Of a stretch of 64,000 bases of DNA, positions 33,701 through 47,209 are shown one piece after another. This DNA is from Hydractinia symbiolongicarpus (Eukaryota > Cnidaria > Hydrozoa > Anthoathecata > Hydractiniidae). Under the pieces are notes generated by a model. It saw nothing but the letters and a program-made list of their open reading frames with translations. It had not been told where the DNA came from and searched no databases. Made by a program: the position numbers and the translations under genes. The stretch spans positions 14,758,001 through 14,822,000 of the forward strand of contig NC_079884.1 in NCBI RefSeq assembly GCF_029227915.1, given 5' to 3'. Numbering within the stretch: position 1 is the first letter of the stretch; each line of letters begins with the position of its first letter.

Positions 33701-36700
33701 TTCTTAATTTCTTGTTGATACGATCCTCAAAGTTTAACCCTTCTTTCCACTTATTTATGCCCAGGATTGTTTACTGGTACATATTAGGAGTCAAACAAAA
33801 AAATGATACTCACGGGAATTCAGCATCGTTTTCATTTCTGTATGGTAATTCGGATACAATGTATTCTGTGAGATGTGACAGCAAAACTCGTGTATCAACA
33901 TGTCGCAGATAATTATGTATTCTTTCAATTGCATCCTCTTCTAAAGCTATGCAAAAAGCTTCTTCGACAATAAATGGCTCCTAAAGAACAAAAGAACAGC
34001 CATTGATAATTTCATTATCTACGACTTTTTTTTTTTTATTTATAATAATGGATTTATAAAAATAAATTGAAGTTATAACCTCAACATTTGCATCAATGAG
34101 GGCAAAAGTCACTAACATTTTTTTGTACATTTCTTGATACATATAGTCAATTTGAAAGCATCTAAACCTTGTACAGAAAGAATTAATTACCTTTCTATTA
34201 GCATGCAGTCTCTTCGCCCTTTCTACTGTTAACGTTATCCAAGACGATGCCAGATGAGCTAGACGGATAGTATTCTGCATCTATGAAAAATATTACACTT
34301 ATTATCATCCCCTTTCTTAAACATATTATGTTATATCTACTGGTGTTTTTCTTCTTTGGGCAAATCTAGTTTTAAATGTTTGTCCGTTCTATTTTAAATA
34401 GAACTGATATGGCATTATCTAGTACCTAGCGGGAGTTCCAAAACAATATTAGGAGAATAAAAAATGCAACTGAAAACAGTAGATGTACCAGTGTGAAAGA
34501 ATATAGGAGGATAAAAATAAAAAAGGAGATCAAACTATATTTTTTTATCCCTGAGACGCGGGTTGTGAAGAAAAAACCTTAGGATGTGGGATGTGAAGAA
34601 AAAACCTTAAAAAATATGATTGGTTTATATGAGGCCCCAGGATGTATGGTTGGCTGGTTTCTATGCATAAAAACTACTTAAGTAAAAACAAATAATTAAA
34701 TTACAAAATCACATCCAAGCGTTATTACGTTTATTTAAAGTCCCAAATAGCTGTGCTTAACTAAGAATGATTTGAAGTGCTTTTTGGACATTTCGCTAGG
34801 CTGTAAATTATTCTTGATTGGGAGAAATGTACATTACATCAGTTTTACGCAAAAAAAACTCGGTCGAGCGATTCGCGTATATTTTTCTATCGAATTTAAA
34901 AGCAATAGAAAATTGAAAAGGCACGTGGCGTTTTAAACTTTAGTTAGTTCTCTTTTGCTATTTATATTTTCCTAGTTTAAATATAACACTTACTTTTGCA
35001 CCAGTGACAAAAACATCTGCTTCCATTTGCAGCACATCAGTTAGGTAATTTTTGTAGAACATATTTGGATCACCTGATGTTGCAGTCAACATACCAATTG
35101 CAATCTCAATTGCTCGCAGAGCATTGGAAATGTCAGCTATTTCAGTAAATTCAATCATCATTTTCTGTCTATCTGCATACGGAATCGACTTCTAAAGAAT
35201 AAAAGTTCCAAATGAGAATTTTTGAAGTATATTAAACAGCAAAATCATTTATTTCCGATGCTAATGCAAATAATTTTAATTTCCATTTTCCAACAATAAT
35301 TTACCAAAGCACTCTTTCAGACAAAGTAAAAACATTCCACAGTCAACAATATGTCTACTTTGTTAGTGTCTAATATTATTCTAGCTTGCATTAAGAAAAG
35401 GGAAAACAGATGTGCATAATTTGAAAAACATTCAGCTTGTCTATAGTACTGCTAGTCGGTAAACACGTAATCGCGAAATTTGAAATCCTACCTGTTGGAC
35501 GGCTCGGTTAAAGCTAGTAAATTTTTCAGAAGATTTGACATCATCTCTGTACATAAACTCTTCAATTTGTATCACAATGTTAGCACGTCCAAAGAAGATA
35601 TTGTCTATCAAACGTTTCTCAATAGATGCAAGATTGTATTCAACTTTAGTTCCTCTTCCAATCTCCAAAGAGTAATCACAGTGTGCATAAACAAGTGGCA
35701 ACAAATCTTCCTCTGGTGTGTACGATACAATGTCGTTTGCCTTTAATTTTACCAGGGAAACCTCGCGAATATTTTGCTGAAAACCAGGAGTGTTTGCACA
35801 CAATTCAAGGAATTCGTTCTGATTGAATGCCAAGAAATCAATTAAGGCTATCGCACATCTACCAGGTCCTTCTCGTGCACATAATGCGTAGCTTAGCTTG
35901 GTGTTAAAATTCATTGAAGTCGGATGATATTTTGAGTCTATCTTTACACGACCTGATAAAGATATACAAAACTATAAAAATTTACAGAAATTTTACCATG
36001 CAAAGGTGGATTTACTGGTAAAAAAAAATTTTCGGCATGTGACACTGCATCACCCCATTAATTTTAAGCTCATTATATTAATTTCGAAAAATGAGAATGA
36101 ATAGCTCCAACAAATTCCGTTATACGACAATGTATAAAACGCAACAGTTGTGAATTAACTGTTTTTTATAATCCATTTATTCACGCGTTTTTAAAACCTA
36201 AAAGATGAGACAAAAAAAAAAACAACCAAAATTCAATTAAAAAAACAACAATGAATTACAAATACGAATAATATGGGGAGAACCACAGTAGAAACTAGAA
36301 AAAGCTTGTAGTGAAGGATATGTGTATCGCTTTGTAATCCCGTTGCACTTTATAACCACACCGAACTTTGTAATCCAATTTTGTCACACTTTGTAATCTC
36401 ATCTCAATTTGTAACTCATTCATGTCGCACTCTGTTATCCCTCGACCTGTTGCACTTTATAATTCCACCTGGTCTTCCCTTTAAAATGGTAAGTATAAGA
36501 TTATTTTGATCGATAAATAATACACTTTTAGAGTTTTTTATTTAAATATTTTTTCTTCCAAATTTCTAAGCTAATGAAATGTACAAATACTGGGTAATTT
36601 GTGCATGTTAAGTTGATATTATTGATATGCATGAATTTTTGTGTTATCCACTTTAAAAACTCAACTTGTAGAACATTATCGTATTTGTCTGCAGGTATGA

Positions 36701-39700
36701 CTGATCTAATATTCGTTGTTAGTCAGTGCTTTTTCCCCATACTTTTCCAATCATATGCGTTCATTTTACATCTTTTTTTTTAAAAAAGTAGCTAAAAGTC
36801 CGTCTAAAAATTTCTTGTAAATAACTTAAAGATTCAATAACGTTGTCCGTTTAAAATAAATCAGCTATGAACAAACAAAACGCTACTTTGCTGATTTCTT
36901 GTGAACCGGAAATATATTGGAGCATGTATGGTTTCTTTGATATCCATTTATCGCGATCTTCTTGTGTTAAAATCTACTCTTCTTTTTAAATTTATTTCAT
37001 GTTAAATTTAATATCGCGACTATCGCGATTTTTAATACAACGGGTACTTCAGTACCCGTTGTATTAAAAATAATGTAACATAGTTATAGAACCGGAAACA
37101 GTAGGACGTTGGGATGTATTTACCCAAAAGATGTTAAACGTTTAGTTACTTACTTTATCTACTTAAAATATCGCTTAAGTCAGCTATGGTAAGTAATGTA
37201 TAAACCGAATAAGCAATGGAAATGTCACGTTAGAATTTTCTGTGTACGTGTAGTATAAACTGGAAAATACGTGTAGCTGTAGCTGTCATCTGTTTTTCCC
37301 TTATTTAATACAAAAAGCGTGGTAGAAACAATCGCAATACTCTACCCCAAAATTATCGGTGATTACAAAGTGAGACAAGGTGGGATTACAAGTACAACAG
37401 GTCGGTTGATTACAAAAGTGCGTGATAAAGGAATTACAAATTGCGACAAAATAAGTTACAATTTGCGATGGGATTACGAAGTGCGACAGGATTCCAAAGT
37501 GATACACTACAGAAAACACTATTCAAACAATTTGATGGAAAACGAGTTATGAATGGTATAATAGGTACTCTAAAAAAATACCATAGTCTCTCAAAAGAGC
37601 AGATAATTCATTCCAAATAGTGATATATCTTCTAAACAGACGCCGCGCCTTTTTTTGAACGTCTAAAAAGAAAGGAATATGTTGAGATAAAGAAGATAAA
37701 AAGCATATTTAGAACCGTTGTTTGAATATTAAGAACGTAGCCTCATGCTAAGTAGTATGGGACTCACACCTGTCATTCGACCTTTAACAATTTATGCAAA
37801 GTAAAACATGACAAAAACTCGTGCATCTATCGTAAGAATGCAAGTGAAATAAAAATATACCTTTTTCCAATTCTGTTATAGTTTCTTTAATTGTTATTTC
37901 ATTTGCAGTTTCTCGATCAAGTTTGTAGTTGAAATGAGCAAACAAGATTTTTTGTAATTCGATAATGTCAGGTAAATCATTAATCAAACGAAATAAAGAT
38001 TCCTAAAATATCAATACATTTTGTAAAGCTAACAATATTTTAGTAGCAAACACGCCCTGCTGCCAAATATCTTGGATCTGCATAACACATATTCATATTC
38101 TTAAACTTGCAATTTGATACCTTTGTACCTTTCGAACATATAAACGTATAAAAACATGTCAATGTAATTATAAAGTAAATTGAATAAAAAAAAAGTTGTA
38201 ATCTTTGTAAAACCCTACAAAATAATAACTTTACCATTTGCAAGAAGGATGATAACAGCTTCACCGCTTCTCCTTGTGACATTATCACTCTCTCTTGTAC
38301 AACTAGCTTGAAATGCTCCAATGTGATTGGCTCGCGATAACTCCAAAACTGAGAACATGTCATTAGTTCAATTTCTTTGAAATCGGGAATAGCAACCTCG
38401 TCCAGTTCATATAACTTCCTCATCAAAGGATTCGCACCAATCCTGACATCTCCAAGTAAAGTTTTTCGGACGTTTTCAAGATTTTTTGCAAGACTCTACA
38501 AATATTTTTATAAAATAATTTCATAATGACAACTTTGGTCTGTTAGTTAGGAAATCTGTGGAGCCTGAGGAACACTGCACACTAAATGTATGCCTATTCA
38601 TAGCAGAAAAAAACCTCAACTACAACCATTTATTACTATATCTTAACTAGAATACGAAATCAATTTACTAACTAAGGCCAAAAATTATTAGTCATATGCG
38701 AACCGCATAATGCACTATGGTTATTTATCAGATTGTCAAACATCATATAAAAATTCATGTTTTTTATCTCTTACTACTTTTGGTTTTCAATTCTTATCTG
38801 AAATATATTTTCAGATTGACCAAAATTTTTTTAAACTGGACAACTTTGTTTAAAATTTTTTTAAATTTTGTTGTTATAAATTTTAAAGGATTAAAATAAA
38901 ACATAGGCAGCTGATTCTAAGCGCTTTGGGAAGCAAATTAGTTTATAACATACTGCACTGAATAGAAGTCTTTTAATATATCTGTTATTAAAAATACAGC
39001 CTTTTATACCATACTTTCCAATTTTTACAGGACTTACAGGAGACCTAATGATGCTTATATTAGAGAAAGACAATACTTATTTACCGCGATAAAGGGTTCA
39101 ATAAGTTGCTGATGAAATTGCATTTCGTACGCATCCCGTCCTTCTTTTGTTGCTAGTTGCCCAAGGTGACAGTGATTAGCTAATAGTATATATAAAATTA
39201 TATTAAACAACGCATTACATTTCAGCGGAACATTTTTGTCGTTTTTTACAAGAGTAGGGCTTGCCTACAGTAAATAAGCTGCTACATGGTAACATTTCAT
39301 GCTAAACAAAATTCGTGCTAAACAAAAGATTTCTATTTCATTCTAATTTATAATTAAAAATTAAAGTTTGGTAGCTTCTATTTACCATTATGTTCTGTGA
39401 CATGCTTTAAAAACATGTGAACAACAATGTTTACATCTTCATTGCTCTTTCCGAGTACTTGAGCCAAAACTCTAAAATCTTGCTCAAGATGATTCTGAAA
39501 GAATTGCACGACCTGGTTCTGAGGAATTCGTGGGATGATCATTGCACATAGTGCCTACAAATCACATTTTCACAAATTACATTACAATTCCTTGTCAATC
39601 ATGTGCGAAATTACTACTTGCAAAATCGCAAACACTGATTCTTCTACGGTATATGCACTAACGCACGAGTGAGTAAGGGGACTAACATGTACATTTCTAT

Positions 39701-42700
39701 GCTTTGTACATGTGCAATTTTATTTCTTTGTTTCTGCTACGAACAAATGATACCTTAAAATTCACTGACATTTTTCAGACTGCACAGAATGTTTGAAAAT
39801 TAACAGATACCACTCCAATGTACGCCAATTGGCGTACATGCCATACATTACCATTGACCCGTCATCATTTAAATTTGAGATGTTAAAAATAGGGCTCGTA
39901 TGAAAGAAAATTAAATTCCCTATCCAGCAGTGCTAAAATTTACCAAAGTTGAGGAATCAGGTGGCCAGAAATCGGGTTAAAAGACAAACTATAGTGAAAC
40001 ACAATGCAAATAAATGCAGTGAGTCATATAATCAATAACTTTACATACCTGTTCCTTTCCAGTTAGTGTACCTAAAAACATTGATAAATGTACCAATAGT
40101 CTTTGAAAGGCAACTGAAAGAGAAGAGAGGCGACGTTCTGGTGCAGCATATGGTAAACGTTCTTGAGGTGATCCCAAACTGTGCCCTGGTTGTGTCAAAT
40201 CCCTAAAGGATAATAATACTTGTTAGTAACAAAACCGAAACCTCGGTGCATTCTTTTAACAAATACCTTTTTACTATCTAGTAAACCTTTACATTTTTAC
40301 ACTGTTTACGCTGTTTAAATAATGCTCAGTTCTAGAACTTGTTAACTTCTCTGGTAATGAATGATCCACTTTTACACTTAAATCCATTTGTCATTTGCTA
40401 AATTGGTAGCTATCGCATAGCTTTGCGAAATGTTAATTTAGTAACGCTACATTTATGTTCGCCAATAGGTCCACTAAAGTAATTAGCACTACTCTACAAA
40501 CCTGTTTTGCACGATTGTGTTTCCAGGATCTATTTGATGATTAACTCCGCCAATGCCAGATCGACATTCTGGACATATTGATCTCGTAGCTGCTCTACCA
40601 CACTAAATTAAAAGGAAGTGCTGCAAATTAAAAACCTTGCACAACAGCAGATAAAATATTCGAAATATTAACTAAACTACAAAATTGTTTAAAATTTAAC
40701 GTGCTTTCATACAGCAATACAAAATACAATATTCCTTAACCGAATTCTATTTGGCAGCAAGGTATAATATCTCAAATCGTAAAAATAAGAATTTAACTAG
40801 ACGTCCTCAGAATGAGTATCTTTGCAGGGAACATTAAAGAAATTCCTGTTTATTGTTGACAGTTTAATATACACACAAGTAAAGGCCTGCAAGTGTTAAA
40901 AAAGTGTCAATTCCACATTTATAGGTACAGAATGTTTACATACCTCAGTAATAACATAAGCATGCCCTTGAGGACATTCTAAAAGTAAAAAATTCTTTAC
41001 TTAAATAATCAGCGCTGCTTGAAGACTCAGTAGAGTAGAATCTCGTATCTCTTTATTTTATAGCTATTCAGGTTTTTAGTTCATCATTAAACAGATGATA
41101 AAGTTTCATATTGTTTCACAGAATCAAAAATAGTAATAAACAAAACTTATGGACATAAAGACTTACTATGTAGTACCCAACCAGTACCGTCTCTTGGTCT
41201 TGCACCAGCTATTTCAGCGAAATTATCACTTGGCATAGTAGGAAGAAAGTAGTTCTATGAAAAGTGTTTTAAATACAACTATTTCTATCTTAAAGTTACG
41301 AAAAAAAGACTGGAAATGAAGAGCACCATGGATCTGCTAGATGAAGGCAAAAAAAGCATTTTTTGCTGCATCAACTGCTGTTGGAAAGCTAATATCCACA
41401 AAAAATATTTCCGCACATTATGTCATAGCCGTATGATTTATCAAACATGTCCTAACGTAAGGCTATAAGGCTAAACGTGTAACACTGGAATTACAACTAT
41501 ATTCGGCAGAATTAATTAACAAATAATTTACAAAACGCTTTAAGATGAATTGCTGAAGTCTTATTTTTTACGACACATAATAGAATAGAATTACAGCTAT
41601 AAAACCATAACAATTGTTAACATATCCTAACTAAATACCGTAAATGCTCGATTATTTGAGAAGGGTCCCAATTCGAGAGCATTTACGAAAACTAATTAAA
41701 AGCAGATAAATAAAAAACATGAATTTTACAAGGTGACGTCCAGCTTAAATCTACCATTTTGTCCTTAATTTTATTTCTATAGGAGTATAACGGTAATATC
41801 GAACTATGAAAATCGGAACATATAAAAAAACCATTTAGAAGGGAATCAACACCAAAATATATGTCCACAAGCAAAATTTTAACTGCAGTGTATAAACTAA
41901 ACTCGTTCTAACCTGAATGTTTGCAGGATTATTGACCATCGTCAAATGTAAAGCCATCAGTCCTTGTTCATTGTATTTCTTCAGTAATGTCATGTAATGA
42001 TAAAGTAGTTCCTTCCATACTTCATCATGGACGCCACCAGATAAGACATTCATATTCGTAAAACAATTCTAAATGTTTTGTGAAATAAAGAAAAATAAAG
42101 CAAATATAACTAAAAAATAAAATAAATATCTGGATAAAAATAATATAACACGACACAAAATTGTCCTAACCTGAAGACTGAAAACATTTTCAATAACCTT
42201 GGCCACCTAAATAAATTAGAACATATATATATATATATAAGCAAACTCCTGCCTTATATGCAATAAAATTTGGATGAATAAAATAGAAAACAATCATACA
42301 TACTTCATTATCCATGGGAACAACAGATAACCCACATTCACGTAACACAGCTAATTCAATAAACGTTTTATAGTTCTGTTTAGTTGCTAAATCCTAAAAT
42401 TCACATGTCCATGCGTTAATACAATGTTGTTCTGACCCTACTTTCTCTGTACATTAAAAGAAAGGAAGAAGGATATTTTTAAAAAAAGGTATCACGAACT
42501 TTTCTAAAAACTTGATAAAAACATATGCAATCAAAATAAATATACAGAAAAGTAAATACCCGTTTTAATTGCTTAAATGTTTTTGTGTCTGCCTTTTGTA
42601 ACATCATTTCAGAAAGTTGGTCCCTGTGTGCTTGATACTCCTCTCCATGAACCAAGAATTTGTCTGATTCAACACCAGCTACCTATATTATCAGACAAAG

Positions 42701-45700
42701 ATGCGATTCAGATATTAGGTCATCATGCTCTTTCATAAAAAGTTGTCGAAACTAACTTTTTTACTTCTTTGGGATTAAAAATTTAGAATAAAAATCCGCA
42801 TGGAAAACAGGGGAATAGGGCAGGGTAACATTTTTTTATAGTTTGTGTGTATTTCACCGGCCCTAAAATCGCTCAAATCTCGAAACTTCGTCAAATAAAG
42901 GTATAGTAAAATTTTTACAGGTGAGAAATATTTGCAACTTTTTAATTGCATGAAATGCTTTACGCATCCTAAATTTAAAGCAAGGATACAACCTTGATTA
43001 AAATTTACTGTACATATTTCTAAATATCATGGTACATGTAAAAGAAAATATTAACAATTTTAGCAACTCCAAGCAGTCTTAAATAAGTCGGTGTCAGTGT
43101 CATAATAAAATTCCTCTTCCTTTTCAAGTTTTTTCATTAAAAAGCCTGTGCAAAGGTTAAGAGATTTCGAACTTTTTTGTTTCTTGTGCATGATACAATA
43201 TGGAATAAAACTAAAATACAAACAACAATAAGTTTAAAAGGTTTTTAACAATCCCACTCAAAAACCATAAAAGTGTGTAAAACATTTTTTATCAATAAAA
43301 AAAAACTTTTATTAATTCCTTATGTGGTAAAGTCCAGATGAGCATTCTCTAGTGAAATTCCTGCTAAACTATGGAGAAATTAACTAAGAGATAATTGTGT
43401 GTAGGGGTGCACAAATATATATTTTCCGTTTTAGTAGGTTAAGGCAAATAGGAAGATATGTTGTTGCTACTTGTCTGTTGTAGAAATAGTTCTTTCAATT
43501 TTTAAACAACCAAAACTTGGATTAACCATTATCACAACCATTTGTACATATTGGCTAGATTTTATATCGAAATAAATCAAGCTTTTTTTCTCGTCAGTCT
43601 TGTTTTTAAAATAGAGTAAAGACGTGTTTTATTTTAGTGGAAGTGAACTCGGAAGATTAAAACATCTTCTGTATAAGTAGGCACCACATTGTCAACAGAT
43701 CAGTTCCTACCAAACAGATGTGATATACTTTAAGCTAGTTTCAACATGGACAACTCATGGTTAATTTAGTCGTTATTAGCCTGTATTAGACTATTAATTA
43801 GTGTGTATATACAAATTAGACTTTACTGTGTCACCCACGGTTGCTTTATACTACTTTCCCTAATTGATAACAGCATGGGATTTGCACATCTTGCTTTGCA
43901 TTTAGCTAGAGCATAAATAATGTACACATTTTATTAGTCTCATAATTTATTGAAGAACTAGCTGAAACACCAGCCAGGCAGATTGTCCCTTAGCTATACA
44001 GTATTTAGCTATATGTTATCCACTATGACTGTTTACAGCCATTATTAGCTAACTATCCATGTAGCTAAGTAGCTGTAAATGCAATGAAGCAATATAATAG
44101 GTATCTTAATTTTAATACTTAAAAAGACAACAACTTAGTTCTCTAACTTGGTCAGTTAAAGTAAAATTGTATAAGGGATGTAAAAAATGTATAAACCGAA
44201 AAAGCGATTTTTTATGGGTCGTGGCATCATATTTGCGATATAATTTCACAAACGATGAGCCTTGTGCGTATAACCAATCGACAGATCAATCTAACTGAAA
44301 AATTTACGGTGTTACAGCAATTGCCTAAAAATTGGTCAACGAAAGAAAAAATACATAGGTGGTTTTAAAATAACATTTTGGATGTAATCCATACCCTTAA
44401 TTATTTTTATTATCAACTAACACACACTAATTAATAGAAAGGAAATGAAAGGACATACTAATTCGTTTTCTTCGTCTGTTTTCAAGCCAAGCCAGTCGAA
44501 CTGAGACTTTTCAATGATGATTTGAAGCTCTCGGCTACCATGACACCTTATTACTTGTCTTAACAGAAACATATGTCCCTCTGAATTCCTCACATCTTTG
44601 ATAAATTTCATCAGCAAAGCAAATAAACGTTTCAAGTCATTATTTATTTGTGAACTATGCATTTCTTCATTTGGAAGATATGCTTTACTCAGCAAGCTAG
44701 AAGCACCAATCACAGCCAAACGAGCTAAGGCTACATTTTTTAGCAATTCAACTGATATTTCTTCATGGGTTGGTTTTTTTTCAAAGTAATTTAACACATT
44801 CTTTAAAGCTGAATGCAGAAAACTGATATATTTGGTATTCAGTTCATCATTTGACTTCAAAATCAAAGCACCTCTTGAGTGATGGTCCTATAAACATGTT
44901 TTTTTTAATGTAATAATCATAAAACACAGTCATTTTCATAAAGACAATTCAAAAGCCTGATTTAGTTGCACCTTAACTTTTACTGCCAAATAAGTGTTGT
45001 GTTAGAACACCATATATTTCTAATGGATACTTTAAAAAATATCTTTTCGTATATTAATATGTTAATTCGTCTAAAAAGTAATGGGACCTTTCGCTACTAT
45101 AATAAGTTGTATGGAATATTGTACAATCAAATGTAGAAACCGGCTTCCAAAACTGTAAAATTATATACAAAATAGGAAAATGAAATATTCGCACATTCCA
45201 TTTTGATAATTCTTAAATGTGCCGAAAAGAGATATTCAATTTTTCTGAATTTGAATAGGACTACTAGTTTCTTCAAATCATACTGACTTAATCACAATAT
45301 ATTGTGGTTAAATCTTCACAACATATTGTGAAAGTATATGCAATAGCAATTAATTTTGCGCACATATTGTAGCAGTGGAAACCAGCTTTGCGTTTCTTTA
45401 AAATAAGTGCAGGTTTATAACATAAAAATGGTGCAAATTGTTTTTAATCCTTTATAAATAAACAGAGATTAAAAGACTATGGGAAAAATGTAAGATTGTT
45501 AAATATATTATATATAACAGAACTACAGGAAAACGTGAGAAATCTATACCTCATAGCAATGTATAAACAATTTGCATATATTCCACTTATCACTACTGTT
45601 GATTGCAAGTTTCAAATTAGCAATTAAACATTCTTCGATATAGTTCTCCACCTGATCTTCCCTAAAAGAAAAACGTATTATGCAATGTGCACAGTGAAAC

Positions 45701-47178
45701 CGTCCATATATCAATATGGCAAATAAATTTGTATTACAAATTTAAAATCTCAAAGAAAAGTCACAAAGACCTCTACCTTTTTAATAGCTGTTGCAACAGG
45801 AAGGAACGAATAACAGGTGTAGGATCAAGGGCATATTCTTGAATTGGAGAAAATTCCTTAGTTTGGTGCTCAGATGAATGAAAGGCATATCCCATGATCT
45901 TTTTAATAACATCTGGGTGAATAACTTCAAAGTTATCACGTGCGAAGCAAAATTCTGTAACGATTTCAACAAAATAAGTCAAGCATCTTCTTTTGAATTC
46001 TCCATATTTGAATTTGTTTGTTCTAAAAAAAGAAAGTGATGTAAAGTTAAATGAAAAAGATTTATTCCAGAAAATGATGTAGGCTGAAAAGAATATTTTG
46101 ATCTAACAAATCTCTTTTTCCTATGGAGCCACTACATAATCCACTGTAAGTCATTTTAATATGTTATCTACTTTCATAGGTACTGTTTGCTTCTTCTTTA
46201 ATGAGCAATTACTTAAAACACAACTAATCATATATAATAATACACATACGAAATAACGTTATCAGATATTACACGGACTGTTTAATGAAGTTCTTAGCAT
46301 AAAGTAACGGAAATTGTGTTTGCAAAAAAGGTGGCTTTCTTTCTAAGCATTTGCCTACTCTTTCCTTCAAAATAAATCTTTACGAAAACATTTGAAGAAG
46401 GGCGTGGTTATATAAATTAAGTATGGAAAAGGTTTCTATAAGGTTTGTTTATGTTTTTCCAGTGTTGATGATATTATTGATATATCCATCCACCAACAAC
46501 AGCTAGCTAGGGAGTAGAATTTTTTATCTAATTTACATATGCAGCCATGTTCTTTATACCTAGCTCAGTCTCCAGTTTATATTTAGCTGGTTAGCTATTG
46601 CCTGCTGTAGCTAGCTAATGTTAGCTTTAAACTAAGGGCTCCCCAGTGCCTAGCTAACCTATGAGTTTTATGTTGCTATTACACATGTAGCTAGCTAGCT
46701 AGCTACTGTAGTTATCTTAGTGGTCTTGGCTAGAAATATGGCTGTAACTTATTTGACTTGACATTTGGAGTTAACTTAGAAGCTACAACAAGCCACAACA
46801 CCTTTTAAGATAGTTTAAGGACCCTTTTTTTATGCAAATATACATAATGCATTTTTCACATTTTGTGTTACTAAACTTACAGCGGTTGCATGCAATGTGA
46901 CAAAAGGATTTTTATTTAACACATAGTAAGTCTGGTAGCTTAAGTGTGGTGATTTTTTGTTTTGTTCTAGATGTTCTGACTCAAATGTTTTTGTTTATGA
47001 CATTACGTATTATTTAGGAAAAGTTAAAAATTTTTTGAGGGAGTACTACATGTCAACACCGAAAAAACCCGTGTTTTTCTCAATTCTTATTTCACAGAGA
47101 TGTTTTAACGGGAAAATTTACGTAGCTTTTTCACATTTTTGATTTTGTTGCAGTATTTTTGACTATTTATTTATCTAT

Positions 47179-47209
<31 letters not shown>

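Noticed and set aside
37301-37552. Open frames of 72 and 77 codons on both strands
   Set aside because: Both are readings of the repeated units in the right arm of the foldback element.
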